A DNA stretch of 64,000 nucleotides from CAVQBJ01 sp963819075 (GTDB taxonomy: Bacteria > Actinomycetota > Thermoleophilia > Solirubrobacterales > Solirubrobacteraceae). The notes under the pieces are model-generated. The model made no database searches, was not told the DNA's origin, and saw only the letters and a list, made by a program, of their open reading frames with translations. The stretch is taken from assembly GCA_963819075.1 (NCBI GenBank), contig CAWFUP010000001.1:372001-436000 (forward strand), in the 5' to 3' direction. The translations under genes and the position numbers were made by a program. Positions 23,396 to 34,788 of this stretch are shown piece by piece (the stretch's first letter is position 1; the number at the start of each line of letters is the position of its first letter).

Positions 23396-24061
23396 TCATG
23401 CTGCGACCGCGATGGGGTCACTCGCGCTCGCGCGGGCCGCGAGCGCGTCGACGACGCCGCGCAGGGCGCGGCGATCTGTTTCCACCACCAGCTGCCCCTC
23501 GGCATCGAACTGCTCGACGACGCGGGCAAGCGCGAACTCGGCCTCGATTACCTCGGCACCGATCGCGTTGAGCACTGTACGCGCCTCGGCCTGAGCACGG
23601 GCGGCGCCGTACGGGCTGGGGCTCGCCCCGATCACCGCTACGGGCTTGCCGCGCAGGGCGTTCGTCTGGTAGGGCCGTGAGGCCCAGTCGAGTGCGTTCT
23701 TGAGCTGACCCGGAAGCGAGGCGTTGTACTGCGGTGTTGCGATCAACACGGCGTCCGCGAGTGCGATCGCCTCGCGCAGCGCAAGCACCGCCTCGCCCGG
23801 CTGACCCTCCTCGTCTTGGTCGAACGGCGGCAGTGCCTTGAGCCCGTCCAACACCTCCACCTTGGTCGTCGGGGATGCCAGCTCAGCAGCGGCCTGCAGC
23901 AGCTTGCGGTTGTAGGACTCCCGGCGCAGGCTCCCGGATATGCCCAGAATCCGCACCACACTCGGCGCCGCGGACGCCGACGATTCGAGCGTTTCGCGCG
24001 TTCTGTGGATGGGGTCGGCGTTGTCGCCACTCGTGGGGACTTGCTCAAACGTGGTGCTCAT
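23396..24061 (-). CDS. NADPH-dependent FMN reductase family protein
   Basis: This 221-residue flavodoxin-fold protein has GISGSLRRESYNRKLL (phosphate loop), ATPQYNASLPGQLKNALDWASR and KPVAVIGASPSPYGAARAQ. These are hallmarks of NADPH-dependent FMN reductases (SsuE/azoreductase/chromate-reductase type). It carries an N-terminal extension of about 35 polar residues. GAGGAG precedes the ATG. An ECF41-type promoter lies about 45-70 bases upstream and matches that of the adjacent sigma factor gene, so it is very probably a target of that sigma factor. An oxidoreductase is a known partner class for ECF41. Confidence 0.87.
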   Translation of the reverse strand: MSTTFEQVPTSGDNADPIHRTRETLESSASAAPSVVRILGISGSLRRESYNRKLLQAAAELASPTTKVEVLDGLKALPPFDQDEEGQPGEAVLALREAIALADAVLIATPQYNASLPGQLKNALDWASRPYQTNALRGKPVAVIGASPSPYGAARAQAEARTVLNAIGAEVIEAEFALARVVEQFDAEGQLVVETDRRALRGVVDALAARASASDPIAVAA

Positions 24062-24102
24062 GTCTGGGACTCCTCTGGGTCGATAGGATCAGCACCCCGT
24101 AA

Positions 24103-24129
24103 GACAAGACGGCAGCCCCGGCTGTGACA
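24103..24129 (-). promoter_or_regulatory. ECF41-type promoter of the FMN reductase gene
   Basis: On the minus strand TGTCACA (24129-24123), a 16-base spacer and TGTC (24106-24103). The downstream part, CGTCTTGTCTTA, is the same as in the sigma gene promoter at 25122-25148. The pattern fits ECF41 promoters. Confidence 0.75.
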
Positions 24130-24148
24130 CCCAAGGCTGCCCCGAAGC

Positions 24149-25066
24149 TCATTGCGCCGACCTAACCAGCGATGCCCAGTCGCCGAGCGGCCCGAGGTGC
24201 CTGAGCTTGTCGGGGTTGACAACCGACTTGATGCTCTGGATCTGGCCGCTGGCGATCTCGAGGGCCACTACCGAGACAAGCCGCTGCTGATCATCGCGAC
24301 AGACCCACCCCGGGCCGCCGTTGACCTCGACGAGACGCAGCGACAACCCCGGAATGCGGGTGTCGGGGTGGAGCCAGCCCATCAGCGTGTTCGCGACGCG
24401 GCTGCGTCCGCGAAGCGTGCGCGCGAGCGCGGGCACCTTGCCGCCGCCGTCGCCGGTGAACTGCACGTCTGACGCGAGCAATGCCTCCAGCCCGGCGAGG
24501 TCGCCTTGCTCGGCGGCGGCCAAGAACCGGGCTGCCAGCTCGTGCTGTTGCTCGCGCGTCGTTTGGAAGCGTGGCCGGCGCTGCTCGACGTGGCGTCGCG
24601 CTCGCGTCGCGAGCTGGCGCACGTTGTCCTGACTCTTGCCGACGATCTCGGCGACCTGTGGGTAGTCATAGTCGAACACGTCGTGGAGCAGCAGCACGGC
24701 TCGCTGCTCCGGGGAGAGGCGCTCCAGCAGCACGAGCATCGCCAGCGACAGGGAGTCGGACATCTCCGCGTGCTGCGCGGGGTCGTCGCGGCCGTCGGTG
24801 ACGATCGGCTCTGGCAGCCATTCGCCGACATAGTGCTCGCGGCGGGCGCGCGCGGAGCGCAGCTCGTTGATCGCCAGCCGGGTGGTGACGGTGGCAACGT
24901 AGGCGCGCGGGGAGGTGATCTGCTCGCCGCCCTCGACTGCCCGATGCACGCGCAGCAACGCCTCCTGGACGATGTCCTCGGCTTCGGAGACGCTGCCGAG
25001 CATCCGGTAGGCGATCGCGAACGACGCCGGCCGCAACTGCTCAAGCTCGTGTTCGTCAACTGTCAC
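24149..25066 (-). CDS. Second ECF41-family sigma factor
   Basis: This 305-residue protein has region 2 (ASFAIAYRMLGSVSEAEDIVQEALLRVHR), region 4 (LSPEQRAVLLLHDVFDYDYPQVAEIVGKSQDNVRQLATRARRHVEQ) and a SnoaL-like C-terminal domain ending with VNPDKLRHL, close to the NPDKL signature of ECF41 proteins. The GTG at 25066 is the start. It reads into the FMN reductase gene 87 bases downstream, which has its own matching promoter. It differs clearly from the paralogue at 10742, and the promoter extensions of the two cassettes also differ, so crosstalk may be limited. Confidence 0.9.
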   Translation of the reverse strand: MTVDEHELEQLRPASFAIAYRMLGSVSEAEDIVQEALLRVHRAVEGGEQITSPRAYVATVTTRLAINELRSARARREHYVGEWLPEPIVTDGRDDPAQHAEMSDSLSLAMLVLLERLSPEQRAVLLLHDVFDYDYPQVAEIVGKSQDNVRQLATRARRHVEQRRPRFQTTREQQHELAARFLAAAEQGDLAGLEALLASDVQFTGDGGGKVPALARTLRGRSRVANTLMGWLHPDTRIPGLSLRLVEVNGGPGWVCRDDQQRLVSVVALEIASGQIQSIKSVVNPDKLRHLGPLGDWASLVRSAQ

Positions 25067-25121
25067 GTCGGGTGTGCTCCAGATTCATCATCCGTTTCGC
25101 GATCTGGCATGCAACCCATAA

Positions 25122-25148
25122 GACAAGACGACCGCCTCAGCTGTGACA
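25122..25148 (-). promoter_or_regulatory. ECF41-type promoter of the second sigma gene
   Basis: On the minus strand TGTCACA (25148-25142), 16 bases and TGTC (25125-25122). It shares TGTCACAGC and CGTCTTGTCTTA with the promoter at 24103-24129, separated by different bases. This supports autoregulation. Confidence 0.75.
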
Positions 25149-25185
25149 GCCCCCGGCGAACGTGATAGCTGTAGGTCTTGCGTTA

Positions 25186-27777
25186 TTAGTTGTTGAAGGG
25201 GGGTACCCAGCTCGGCGGGTTCCGAAGGAGCGAAGTCAGCTGTCCGGGCGCCATCGGGGCGGCGAAGTGAAAGCCCTGCGCGACGTCGCAGCCGAGCGTC
25301 TTCAGGAGCGCGGCCTGCTTGTCGGTTTCGACTCCCTCGGCGATCACGCGCAGCCCGAGCGCGTGTCCCATGTCGACGATTGCCTCGGCGAGGGCGGCGG
25401 CGCGGGGTGTGTCGACGATGTCCCTGATCAGCGTCCGATCGATCTTCACGTTGTCGAATGGCAGCTCGCTGAGGTAGCTGAGCGAGCTGTAGCCGGTTCC
25501 GAAGTCGTCCAGCGAGAGGGCGACACCGAGATCCCGTAGTGACTCGAGCGCGGCGCGGGCCGCGTCGAGCTGCTCGATGAGCGCCGTCTCGGTGATCTCG
25601 AGCGTCAGGAAGCTTGGCGGGATGCCTGCCTCGGCGAGCGCGTGGCCGACGAGCGCCGCGACGTCGCGGTTGTGGACCAGCTGTCGCGTGGAGACGTTGA
25701 TGGCGATCCCGGCGAACCCCGGATCACGCTGCCAGGCCCGGCATTCGCAGGCGGCACGGCGGACCAGCTGCGCGCCAAGGTCGTGGATCAGGCCGCTCTC
25801 CTCGGCGACGCGAATGAACGCTTCTGGCGAGAGCGCCTCGCGCTCGGGCTGCCGCCAGCGGGCGAGGGCTTCGGCGCCGACGATCTGGCCGTCGCGGAGC
25901 GAAACGAGTGGCTGATACTGCAGATAGATCATTTCGTGTTCGTCGTCGAGCGCGGCGCGCAGCGCGGCCTCCGTGCGCACGCGCCCAAGCACGCGTGTCC
26001 GCATGTCGTCGTCGAACAGCTCGGCCCGGCCGCGACCGGCCGCCTTGGCGTGATACATCGCCGCGTCGGCATCCCGGAGGAGCTCGGGGGCTTGAGAGTC
26101 GTCGCCGCTGACGGCGATGCCGATGCTCGCGCTGACGACGTGGTTCTCGCCGCGAAACGCGAACGGCTCCGTGAGCGCGGCGATGAGGTTGTCGGCGACG
26201 GCGGTCGCCGACAACTCGCGGGGAATCTCCTCGCAGAGCACCGCGAACTCGTCGCCGCCGAGGCGCGCCAGCGTGTCGCCGAGGCGAATGGAGCCGGCCA
26301 GGCGCGGCGCGATCAGGCGCAGCAGCTCGTCGCCGGCCTCGTGACCGAGGCTGTCGTTGACGAGCTTGAACTCGTCGAGATCGATGAAGAAGACCGCGCA
26401 TCCTCGGTGCCCGCGATCGGTGCGCGCGAGAGCATGCGACACCCGGTCCAGGAACAGGGTCCGGTTCGGCAGCCCGGTGAGCGGGTCGTGCAGGGCCTGG
26501 TGTCGGATCTGCGCTTCGACCTCGAGGCGCTGCATGGCGTATGCGAGGGTGGCGGCCATCCCGGCCAGGAAGTTGATGTCCGTCTCGGCGAACCGATCGG
26601 GAGTCTGCGACGTCGCGAACAGGAAGCCGAAGCGTGAGTCGCGGCCCTCGATCGGCACCAGGGCCGCGCTGCGCTCCGCAAGCCGGCGGACATGGCGCGG
26701 CGCCGGGAAGCGTGACTCGACGTCCCAGTCCTCCACCACGACAGGTCCCCCCGCGGCGCGCGCGAATTCCAGCGCCGGCACCGACTCGACCGCGCGCTCC
26801 CCACCGACGCCGGCGGCCTGGCGGCCGGCGACGGCGCGCTGCACGAACCCCGGCTCGGCGTCGAGGATCTCGATCACCCCGGCTCGCTCGACCGTCAGCA
26901 CCGCGAGCACGCTGCTGACCGCTTGGCGCATGAGGTCGTCGCTGCCGCAGGGGACGAGCGCCTCTCGGCTGAGCGCGGCGACCGCGGCCTGCTGGGCGTG
27001 GCGCTGCGCGAGCGCCTCCTCGGCCGCCTTGCGCTCGGTCATGTCGCGCAGGGCGATCATGTGCCGCCCCGGCACGAAGTGAGCGACGGCGACGTAGTCG
27101 ACAACCCGCAGCGCGCCGTCGACGTGCCTGACCAGCGACTCGCCGTGCTGCTCACCGGTTTCCAACAGGCGCTGCCATCGCAGGTCGTCGTCGCTTGACG
27201 GGAGCAGCAGGTCGGTCTCGGCGAGCACGACCAGCGCGTCGCGATCCAGCCCGACGAGCCGCGACATCGCCGGGTTGGCGTCGAGCACGCGTCGGTCGTC
27301 GCCGATGATCATGATCGCGTCCAGCGCGTGCTCGAACAGCGCCCGAACCTGCGCGTCGCTGCGCGCACGCTCTCGCTCGGCGCGCTCGAGCTCGGCCCGT
27401 TCAGCGGCTTCGTTGAGGGCGCGGCGGACGACCGGCTCGAGCCGATCGAGGTTGCTCTTGGACACGAAATCGGCGGCGCCGTGGCGCATCTCGTCCACGG
27501 CGCGCTCCTCGCCGATCGCGCCGGAGACGAGGATGAACGGCGTGAGCGGGGCGTGCCTACGAACGAGCTCGAGGGTTCGCTGGGAATCGAACCCGGCCAT
27601 CGCGTGATCGGAGAGGACGATCTCCCACTCGGGCGATGCCAGTGCCGCCTCGACGCCCGCCGCGGTGTCGACGCGCGCCCAGTCGACGGCCCAACCGGCC
27701 CGGCGCAGCGCCCGGACGATCAGCTCGGCGTCGTCGGGGTCATCCTCGACGAGCAGGACTTTCAGCGACTCAGCCAT
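25186..27777 (-). CDS. Receiver-PAS-GAF-GGDEF-EAL response regulator
   Basis: This 863-residue protein contains a receiver (LLVEDDPDDAEL; phospho-Asp in VLSDHAMAGF; Lys in FVSKSN), a short coiled linker, a PAS domain (about 145-265), a GAF domain (about 275-425), a diguanylate cyclase domain with LGGDEFAVL near residue 503, and an EAL domain with GAEALARW near 633. INVSTRQL, LEITETAL, LSLDDFGTGYSS, VKIDRTLI and VIAEGVET are kept, so both activities look possible. It is the third gene of a kinase - receiver - effector operon and overlaps the Rcp1-type receiver gene by 8 bases, so it is the likely output. Its receiver resembles that of the hybrid kinase at 32712. Confidence 0.92.
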   Translation of the reverse strand: MAESLKVLLVEDDPDDAELIVRALRRAGWAVDWARVDTAAGVEAALASPEWEIVLSDHAMAGFDSQRTLELVRRHAPLTPFILVSGAIGEERAVDEMRHGAADFVSKSNLDRLEPVVRRALNEAAERAELERAERERARSDAQVRALFEHALDAIMIIGDDRRVLDANPAMSRLVGLDRDALVVLAETDLLLPSSDDDLRWQRLLETGEQHGESLVRHVDGALRVVDYVAVAHFVPGRHMIALRDMTERKAAEEALAQRHAQQAAVAALSREALVPCGSDDLMRQAVSSVLAVLTVERAGVIEILDAEPGFVQRAVAGRQAAGVGGERAVESVPALEFARAAGGPVVVEDWDVESRFPAPRHVRRLAERSAALVPIEGRDSRFGFLFATSQTPDRFAETDINFLAGMAATLAYAMQRLEVEAQIRHQALHDPLTGLPNRTLFLDRVSHALARTDRGHRGCAVFFIDLDEFKLVNDSLGHEAGDELLRLIAPRLAGSIRLGDTLARLGGDEFAVLCEEIPRELSATAVADNLIAALTEPFAFRGENHVVSASIGIAVSGDDSQAPELLRDADAAMYHAKAAGRGRAELFDDDMRTRVLGRVRTEAALRAALDDEHEMIYLQYQPLVSLRDGQIVGAEALARWRQPEREALSPEAFIRVAEESGLIHDLGAQLVRRAACECRAWQRDPGFAGIAINVSTRQLVHNRDVAALVGHALAEAGIPPSFLTLEITETALIEQLDAARAALESLRDLGVALSLDDFGTGYSSLSYLSELPFDNVKIDRTLIRDIVDTPRAAALAEAIVDMGHALGLRVIAEGVETDKQAALLKTLGCDVAQGFHFAAPMAPGQLTSLLRNPPSWVPPFNN

Positions 27778-28207
27778 GCGCTCCCAGCGGCGGCGGGTGG
27801 TTGAGCGCCAGCCAGTACCGGCCCAGCTGTTGCACCGCGTCGGCGAACTCGGTGAAGTCGACCGGCTTGCGCACGTAGCTGTTCGCGCCCTCGCGATAGC
27901 CGTTGACCACGTCGGACTCCTGCGTGGACGTGGTCAGGATCACGACCGGGAGCAGCCTCGTGCGCTCATCCGCGCGCATCCGCCGCAGCACCTCGTGTCC
28001 GTCCACCCGCGGAAGCTTGAGATCGAGGAGCACGAGCGTCGGAAGCGGCCCGGCGGGCCTGCCGTCGCCGAATAGGTAGTCCAGTGCCTCCTGCCCATCG
28101 GCGGCGACATCGACGGTCGCGGCGATGTCGGCCCGCTTGAACGCGCGACGGGTCAGTTCCACGTCGTCCTGGTTATCTTCGATCAGCAGGATGCGCTTGT
28201 CGGTCAT
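27770..28207 (-). CDS. Single-domain (Rcp1-type) response regulator
   Basis: This 145-residue receiver has no output domain: LLIEDNQDDVEL, phospho-Asp in LVLLDLKLP, Thr/Ser in VILTTSTQE and Lys in VRKPVDF. The long alpha4-beta5 region and the tail LGRYWLALNHPP are typical of Rcp1-like regulators that work with phytochrome-class kinases. The ATG overlaps the kinase stop (ATGA at 28204-28207) and the 3' end overlaps the GGDEF-EAL gene. It could pass phosphate between the kinase and the large effector. It is paralogous to the receiver at 32249. Confidence 0.9.
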   Translation of the reverse strand: MTDKRILLIEDNQDDVELTRRAFKRADIAATVDVAADGQEALDYLFGDGRPAGPLPTLVLLDLKLPRVDGHEVLRRMRADERTRLLPVVILTTSTQESDVVNGYREGANSYVRKPVDFTEFADAVQQLGRYWLALNHPPPLGAHG

Positions 28208-30117
28208 GGTTGCGTGTCCGCAGCCATGAGCGCGGCGTCCCCGGAGTCGTGCGTGCTCGCGCCCGGCCGCAAGGTGAAATAGAACGCGGCTCCCTTGCCG
28301 ATCTCGCCCTCCGCCCACACAGTCCCCCCGTGGCGCGTGGTGATCCGGCGGACCGTGGCCAGTCCGATGCCGGTGCCCGGGAACTCGGCCTCGCGGTGAA
28401 GCCGCTGGAAGGGCCGGAATAGCTTCTCGCCGTATGCGGCGTCGAACCCCGCGCCGTCGTCGCGCACGCAATAGACAGCCGCGCCGTCGCGATCGGTGGC
28501 GTCGAGCTCGATCCGTGCGCCCGTCTGGTTGCGCGAGGTGAACTTGAACGAGTTGCCCAGGAGGTTGCGCAGCAGCGTGGCGATCAGATGCAGGTCCCCG
28601 TCGACGTGCATCCCGTTCTGGATCTGCACATCGACCCCGCGCTCGGGCTCGGCGGCCCGCAGCTCGTCGACGATCTCGGCGGCGAGCGCACTCAAGTCGA
28701 TGGCGCGTCGCTGCAGCGGTCGCCGCGACAGGCGCGAGAGGCCGAGCAGGTCGTCGATCAGCTGAGCCATCCGCTGGCTGCCGGCGCGCACCCGCTGCAG
28801 GTCGTGCTGGCCCTCCGCGTCGAGCTGGTCGAAGTAGTCCTCCAGCAGCGCCTGGCTGAATCCATCGATGGCGCGCAGCGGCGCGCGCAGGTCGTGGGCC
28901 ACCGAGTAGGCGAACGCCTCCAGCTCCCCATTGGCCTCGCGGAGCTCGTGCTCGACGCGCTTGCGCTCGGTGACGTCGCGGATCGCCGCCGTGGCGAGCA
29001 GCCCATCCTCGGTCTCGAGCGGGCTGAGGCTGATCTCGACGGGAAACTCGACGCCATCCTTACGCCGACCGAGCAGTTCCAGGCCTGCGCCCATCGGGCG
29101 GGCCCGCGGCTGGGCGAAGAAGCCGGCGCGATGCTCGGGGTGGCGGGCGTGGTAGCGCAACGGGATGAGCGTCTCGACCGGGCGACCGATGAGCTCGTCG
29201 CGCGTGTAGCCGAACAGCCGCTCGGTCTCGGCGTTGGCGAGCTGAATCTCGCCGTCGCCGTTGACGATGACCATCGCGTCGGGCGCCGACTCCAGCAACC
29301 CCCTGAACTTGCTCTCGGCCCGGCGGCGCTCGGTGACATCACGAATCGCCGCGGTGCCGAGCAGGCCCTCGTCGGTCTCGAGCGGGCTGAGGCTGATCTC
29401 CACCGGGAACTCGCTGCCGTCCCTGCGTAGCCCCCACAGATCCAGCCCGGCACCCATGGGGCGCGCGCGGGGTTCGCCGAAGAAGCGGCTGCGATGCTCG
29501 GGGTGGCGACCGCGGTAGCGATCGGGGATCAGCATCTCCACCGGCTGGCCGATGAGTTGCTCGCGCGAATAGCCGAACATGCGCGAGGTCTCTGCATTGG
29601 TGAGCTGGATGCGGCCCGAACCATCGATGATCACCATCGCGTCGGGTGCCGACTCGAGCAGCGAATACGTGTGCGCCTGCGCGCGCTCGAGGTCGCGGGT
29701 GAGGCGCTCCTGCTCGGTGATGTCGCTCGAGATGAGCAGGAAGCCGCGAAGCGACGCGTCCGGGCCACGCCGCGGCGTCACGACGACGCGAGCGGTGAAG
29801 CTCGAGTCGTCTCGGCGGCGGCGCCGGACCGTACCCTCCCACTTGCCGTCGCGGAGCGCGCCGCGCGTGACGTCCCCGACGAGACCAGCTTGCACGTCGG
29901 CGGGATCGTGCAGCAGGGCCCAGGATCGACCGCGGATCTGGCGTGCCTCGTACCCGTACAGGCGGCGGGCACCCTCGTTCCACAGCACGACGTCGCCCTC
30001 GACATCGGTGGCGATGATCGAGTAGTGAGTCGAGGACTCGACGACATCCCCGATGAATCCGGCCGCCTCGTCGGCGTCCGCGAAGGCCATTCCGTCCAGT
30101 AAGTCTTTGTTCAACAC
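28204..30117 (-). CDS. Sensor histidine kinase with three PAS domains
   Basis: This roughly 637-residue cytoplasmic kinase has three PAS domains in a row. The second and third are near duplicates (both contain LLESAPDAMVI, NAET, FGY, RARPMGAGL and FPVEISLSPLET). They are followed by HisKA with AHDLRAPLRAIDGFS (His near 405) and an ATPase domain (LLRNLLGNSFKFTS, VRDDGAGFD, GTGIGLATVRRITTRHGG). The HisKA type is that of phytochrome-like kinases paired with Rcp1 receivers. The GTG at 30117 has GAGGA 5 bases upstream; the ATG at 30090 is an alternative. No membrane helix is seen. It leads the minus-strand operon and diverges from a related kinase at 30498. Confidence 0.88.
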   Translation of the reverse strand: MLNKDLLDGMAFADADEAAGFIGDVVESSTHYSIIATDVEGDVVLWNEGARRLYGYEARQIRGRSWALLHDPADVQAGLVGDVTRGALRDGKWEGTVRRRRRDDSSFTARVVVTPRRGPDASLRGFLLISSDITEQERLTRDLERAQAHTYSLLESAPDAMVIIDGSGRIQLTNAETSRMFGYSREQLIGQPVEMLIPDRYRGRHPEHRSRFFGEPRARPMGAGLDLWGLRRDGSEFPVEISLSPLETDEGLLGTAAIRDVTERRRAESKFRGLLESAPDAMVIVNGDGEIQLANAETERLFGYTRDELIGRPVETLIPLRYHARHPEHRAGFFAQPRARPMGAGLELLGRRKDGVEFPVEISLSPLETEDGLLATAAIRDVTERKRVEHELREANGELEAFAYSVAHDLRAPLRAIDGFSQALLEDYFDQLDAEGQHDLQRVRAGSQRMAQLIDDLLGLSRLSRRPLQRRAIDLSALAAEIVDELRAAEPERGVDVQIQNGMHVDGDLHLIATLLRNLLGNSFKFTSRNQTGARIELDATDRDGAAVYCVRDDGAGFDAAYGEKLFRPFQRLHREAEFPGTGIGLATVRRITTRHGGTVWAEGEIGKGAAFYFTLRPGASTHDSGDAALMAADTQP

Positions 30118-30497
30118 ACGGCTGTCCTCGAGGCATCCGTGCGTCGCAACGTGCGCGTGCGCCACCGCTCGCGCGTAAGAGTTTCCACCTGCTTCATCGG
30201 CGATGGCCCAATCAAACTTGAGTATCGCAGGGCCGGACGACACCGCCGGCGGGCCTGGACGATGAGACGAGCAGCGTGATCGCGACACCGAGCCCGGCGG
30301 CGCCGGGCGCCGCTCACGCGCCCGCCGTGGGCCGATCCGCCCGGATCCTAAGGCGAACATGCGGTTCCGTTGAGCACGTCGCGTTGGTCCTTGACATGGC
30401 TGCCGGCCGAGTTCGATACTGGCACCGCATCAAGCCGAGGCGTCGTTCATCGGCGGGGGCCATAGCGCAGGCACGTGCGAGTACAGCGGAGGACGCG

Positions 30498-32248
<1,751 letters not shown>

Positions 32249-32252
<4 letters not shown>

Positions 32253-32701
32253 ACGCAGCCACCGTGGAGATCCTGCTGGTCGAGGACAACCCCAACGACC
32301 TCGAGCTGGCGATGCACGCGTTTCAGCGGCACAACCTCGCTAACCGGATCGAGGTGGCCCGCGACGGCCAGGAGGCCCTGGACTACCTGCTCGGCAGCGA
32401 CGGGCGGGCCGCCGGCGTGCCACCGAAGATGATGTTGCTCGACCTCAAGCTGCCCAAGATCGACGGTCTTCAGGTCCTACGCACGATACGGGCGGACCGC
32501 GACCTCAGGAACCTCCCCGTCGTGATCCTCACGACCTCGCGCGAGGAGCGCGACATCGTCGACAGCTACGACCTCGGCGTCAACAGCTACATCGTAAAGC
32601 CGGTCGACTTCGACAAGTTCGTCGAGACGGTCCAAACGCTCGGGCTGTACTGGCTGCTGCTCAACGAGCCGCCCGCGACGCTCGTCGGTCGACACGAGTA
32701 G
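32249..32701 (+). CDS. Single-domain (Rcp1-type) response regulator
   Basis: This 150-residue stand-alone receiver has LLVEDNPNDLEL, phospho-Asp in MLLDLKLP, Thr in VILTTSREE and Lys in IVKPVDF, ending LGLYWLLLNEPP. It is clearly paralogous to the receiver at 27770. The GTG overlaps the kinase stop codon and AGGAG lies just upstream. It is the middle gene of the plus-strand operon and probably receives phosphate from the preceding kinase. Confidence 0.9.
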
Positions 32702-32711
32702 GCACGCCAGC

Positions 32712-34646
32712 ATGGGTCGCCCACTGCGTCTGCTGCTCATCGAGGACTCCGAGGCCGACGCGGAGCTCGAGACGATCGAGCTGCGGCGGTCGGGGTTTGA
32801 CGTTGCCGCCGAGCGCGTCGACAACGCGACCGAGCTGGAGCGGGCGCTCCGCGCCCACCCGTGGGATCTCGTGCTGTGCGACCACGGCCTCCCGGGCTTC
32901 AGCTCGAGCGAGGCGCTCAGGCAGGTCCGCGCTCACGACGGCGACCTGCCGTTCGTGATCCTGTCCGGCACGATCGGCGAGGAGGCCGCGGTCGCCGCGC
33001 TGAAGAGCGGCGCGCGCGACGTCGTCCTGAAGACGAACCTGCCGAGACTCGGCTCGGTCGCCGACCGGGAGTTGCGGGAGGCGGCGGCGCGCCGCGATCA
33101 CCGCGCCGCCGTTCGGGCGCTGCAGGACAGCGAGGGGCGGAAGACGGCGATGTTCCAAGCGGCCATCGACGCGATCCTGGCCGTCGATCGCGACGGGCGG
33201 ATCGTCGACGTCAACCCGGCCGCCGAGTCGCTGTTCGCGACCGATCGCCGGGCGCTGCTCGGGCGATCGATCAGCGACTTCATGGCGGTGGCAGAGGTTC
33301 TCGCGGGCGACGCCGCTCAACGGGTCGAGCTGCCGGCCACGCGCGCCGACGGCACCCCGTTCCCGGCCGAGGTCTCGGTCGCGCGCGGCCAGCCGTCCGG
33401 GTCTGTCTTCTGGACCGTCTTCGTGCGCGACCTCACCGCGCGTCGTCGTGCCGAGGCGGAGCGCAACAGCCTCGAGGCCCAGCTTCGCCAGTCACAGAAG
33501 ATGGAGGCCATCGGCCGCCTCGCCGGTGGGATCACCCACGACTTCAACAACATCCTCGCGGTCGTCAACGGCTACAGCGACATGCTGCTCGCGCGGCTGG
33601 AACCCGACAGCGCTCACCGCTCCTCGGTCGAGGCGATCAAGGACGCCGGACAGCGTGCGAGAACGCTGACCACGCAGCTACTGTCCTTCACACGACAGCA
33701 GCCGCTCGAACCGACGACGGTCGACCTCAACGCCGTGATCGGCGAGATCGAGCCGATGCTGCAGATGCTGCTTCCCGGGCCGGTCCGGTACGGCACCCGC
33801 CTCGACCCGGATCTGCGATCGGTGCGGGTCGACGCCAACCAACTCGCGCAGGTCATCATGAACCTCGTTGTCAACGCTTGCGATGCCATGCCCGACGGCG
33901 GCGAGCTGCGGCTGGAGACCGCGAACGCCGACTTCGCCCAGGGCTCGATCGATAGCGAGGAGGCGGCCTCGATCCGGCCCGGACGCTATGCCGTCCTCTC
34001 GGTCAGTGACACCGGCATCGGCATGGACGCGGACACGCGGGCGCGCATCTTCGAGCCCTTCTACACGACCAAGGACGTCGGTGAGGGCACCGGGCTCGGC
34101 CTGTCGACCGTGTACGGGATCGTCAACCAGAGCGACGGCGCGGTCTGGGTTCACTCCGAGCTCGGCGGCGGAACGACGTTCAAGGTGTACCTCCCGAGCG
34201 TGGCGACGGCGGCCGAGCCACCCCCGCCCGCGACGAGCGGCCGCGGGCGCGCCCGGCCGCGCGAGACCGTCCTGCTGGTCGAGCACGACGCCGCGCTGCT
34301 GTCGATGATCTCGAGGATGCTCGCCGACCAGGGCTATGCGGTGTTCCCGGCCGCCGACGGCGAGGAGGCGCTACGCACGTGCGCAGAGCACGGCGGCGCG
34401 TTCGACATCCTCCTCACCGACGTCGTCATGCCCGGCATGGACGGCGTGCGGCTCGCCCGAACGCTGCACGAGCGCCACCCCGAGATGCGACTGCTGTTCA
34501 TGTCCGGCTATGCCGGCGATCGCGTCGACGAAGCCGAGCGTCGTCTCCTCGGCGCCGGATTCCTCGCGAAGCCCTTCGACATCGTCGACCTCACGCACGC
34601 GCTGCGCAGACTGCTCGACGCGGCTCCTTCGGCTGGGCCACAGTAG
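32712..34646 (+). CDS. Hybrid kinase: receiver-PAS-HisKA-HATPase-receiver
   Basis: This 644-residue protein starts with a receiver (LLIEDSEADAEL, Asp in VLCDHGLPGF, Lys in VLKTN) like that of the GGDEF-EAL protein at 25186. A PAS domain (about 145-240) and a NtrB-type HisKA follow, with GGITHDFNNILAVVNGYS (His near 275). The ATPase domain contains VIMNLVVNACDAMP, VSDTGIGMD and GEGTGLGLSTVYGIV. A C-terminal receiver follows (Asp in LLTDVVMPGMDG, Ser in LFMSGYAG, Lys in LAKPF), whose acidic pocket reads VEHD instead of the usual ED or DD. It starts 10 bases after the single-domain receiver and ends the operon. No DNA-binding output is encoded nearby, so phosphate may be passed to a distant protein. 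Confidence 0.9.
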   Translation: MGRPLRLLLIEDSEADAELETIELRRSGFDVAAERVDNATELERALRAHPWDLVLCDHGLPGFSSSEALRQVRAHDGDLPFVILSGTIGEEAAVAALKSGARDVVLKTNLPRLGSVADRELREAAARRDHRAAVRALQDSEGRKTAMFQAAIDAILAVDRDGRIVDVNPAAESLFATDRRALLGRSISDFMAVAEVLAGDAAQRVELPATRADGTPFPAEVSVARGQPSGSVFWTVFVRDLTARRRAEAERNSLEAQLRQSQKMEAIGRLAGGITHDFNNILAVVNGYSDMLLARLEPDSAHRSSVEAIKDAGQRARTLTTQLLSFTRQQPLEPTTVDLNAVIGEIEPMLQMLLPGPVRYGTRLDPDLRSVRVDANQLAQVIMNLVVNACDAMPDGGELRLETANADFAQGSIDSEEAASIRPGRYAVLSVSDTGIGMDADTRARIFEPFYTTKDVGEGTGLGLSTVYGIVNQSDGAVWVHSELGGGTTFKVYLPSVATAAEPPPPATSGRGRARPRETVLLVEHDAALLSMISRMLADQGYAVFPAADGEEALRTCAEHGGAFDILLTDVVMPGMDGVRLARTLHERHPEMRLLFMSGYAGDRVDEAERRLLGAGFLAKPFDIVDLTHALRRLLDAAPSAGPQ

Positions 34647-34788
34647 GACTCGACGCGCGCGAAGAGTAACGATGGAGCCGAGAAGCCCCAAGAGTCGACC
34701 ACGTCGCGCAGCGACGCAGCATCGGACATTCGTCCACCGCTGACCCGGCTCGGCCTGCCCGCACCACGCCGGCGCCGACGCGCTCCGC

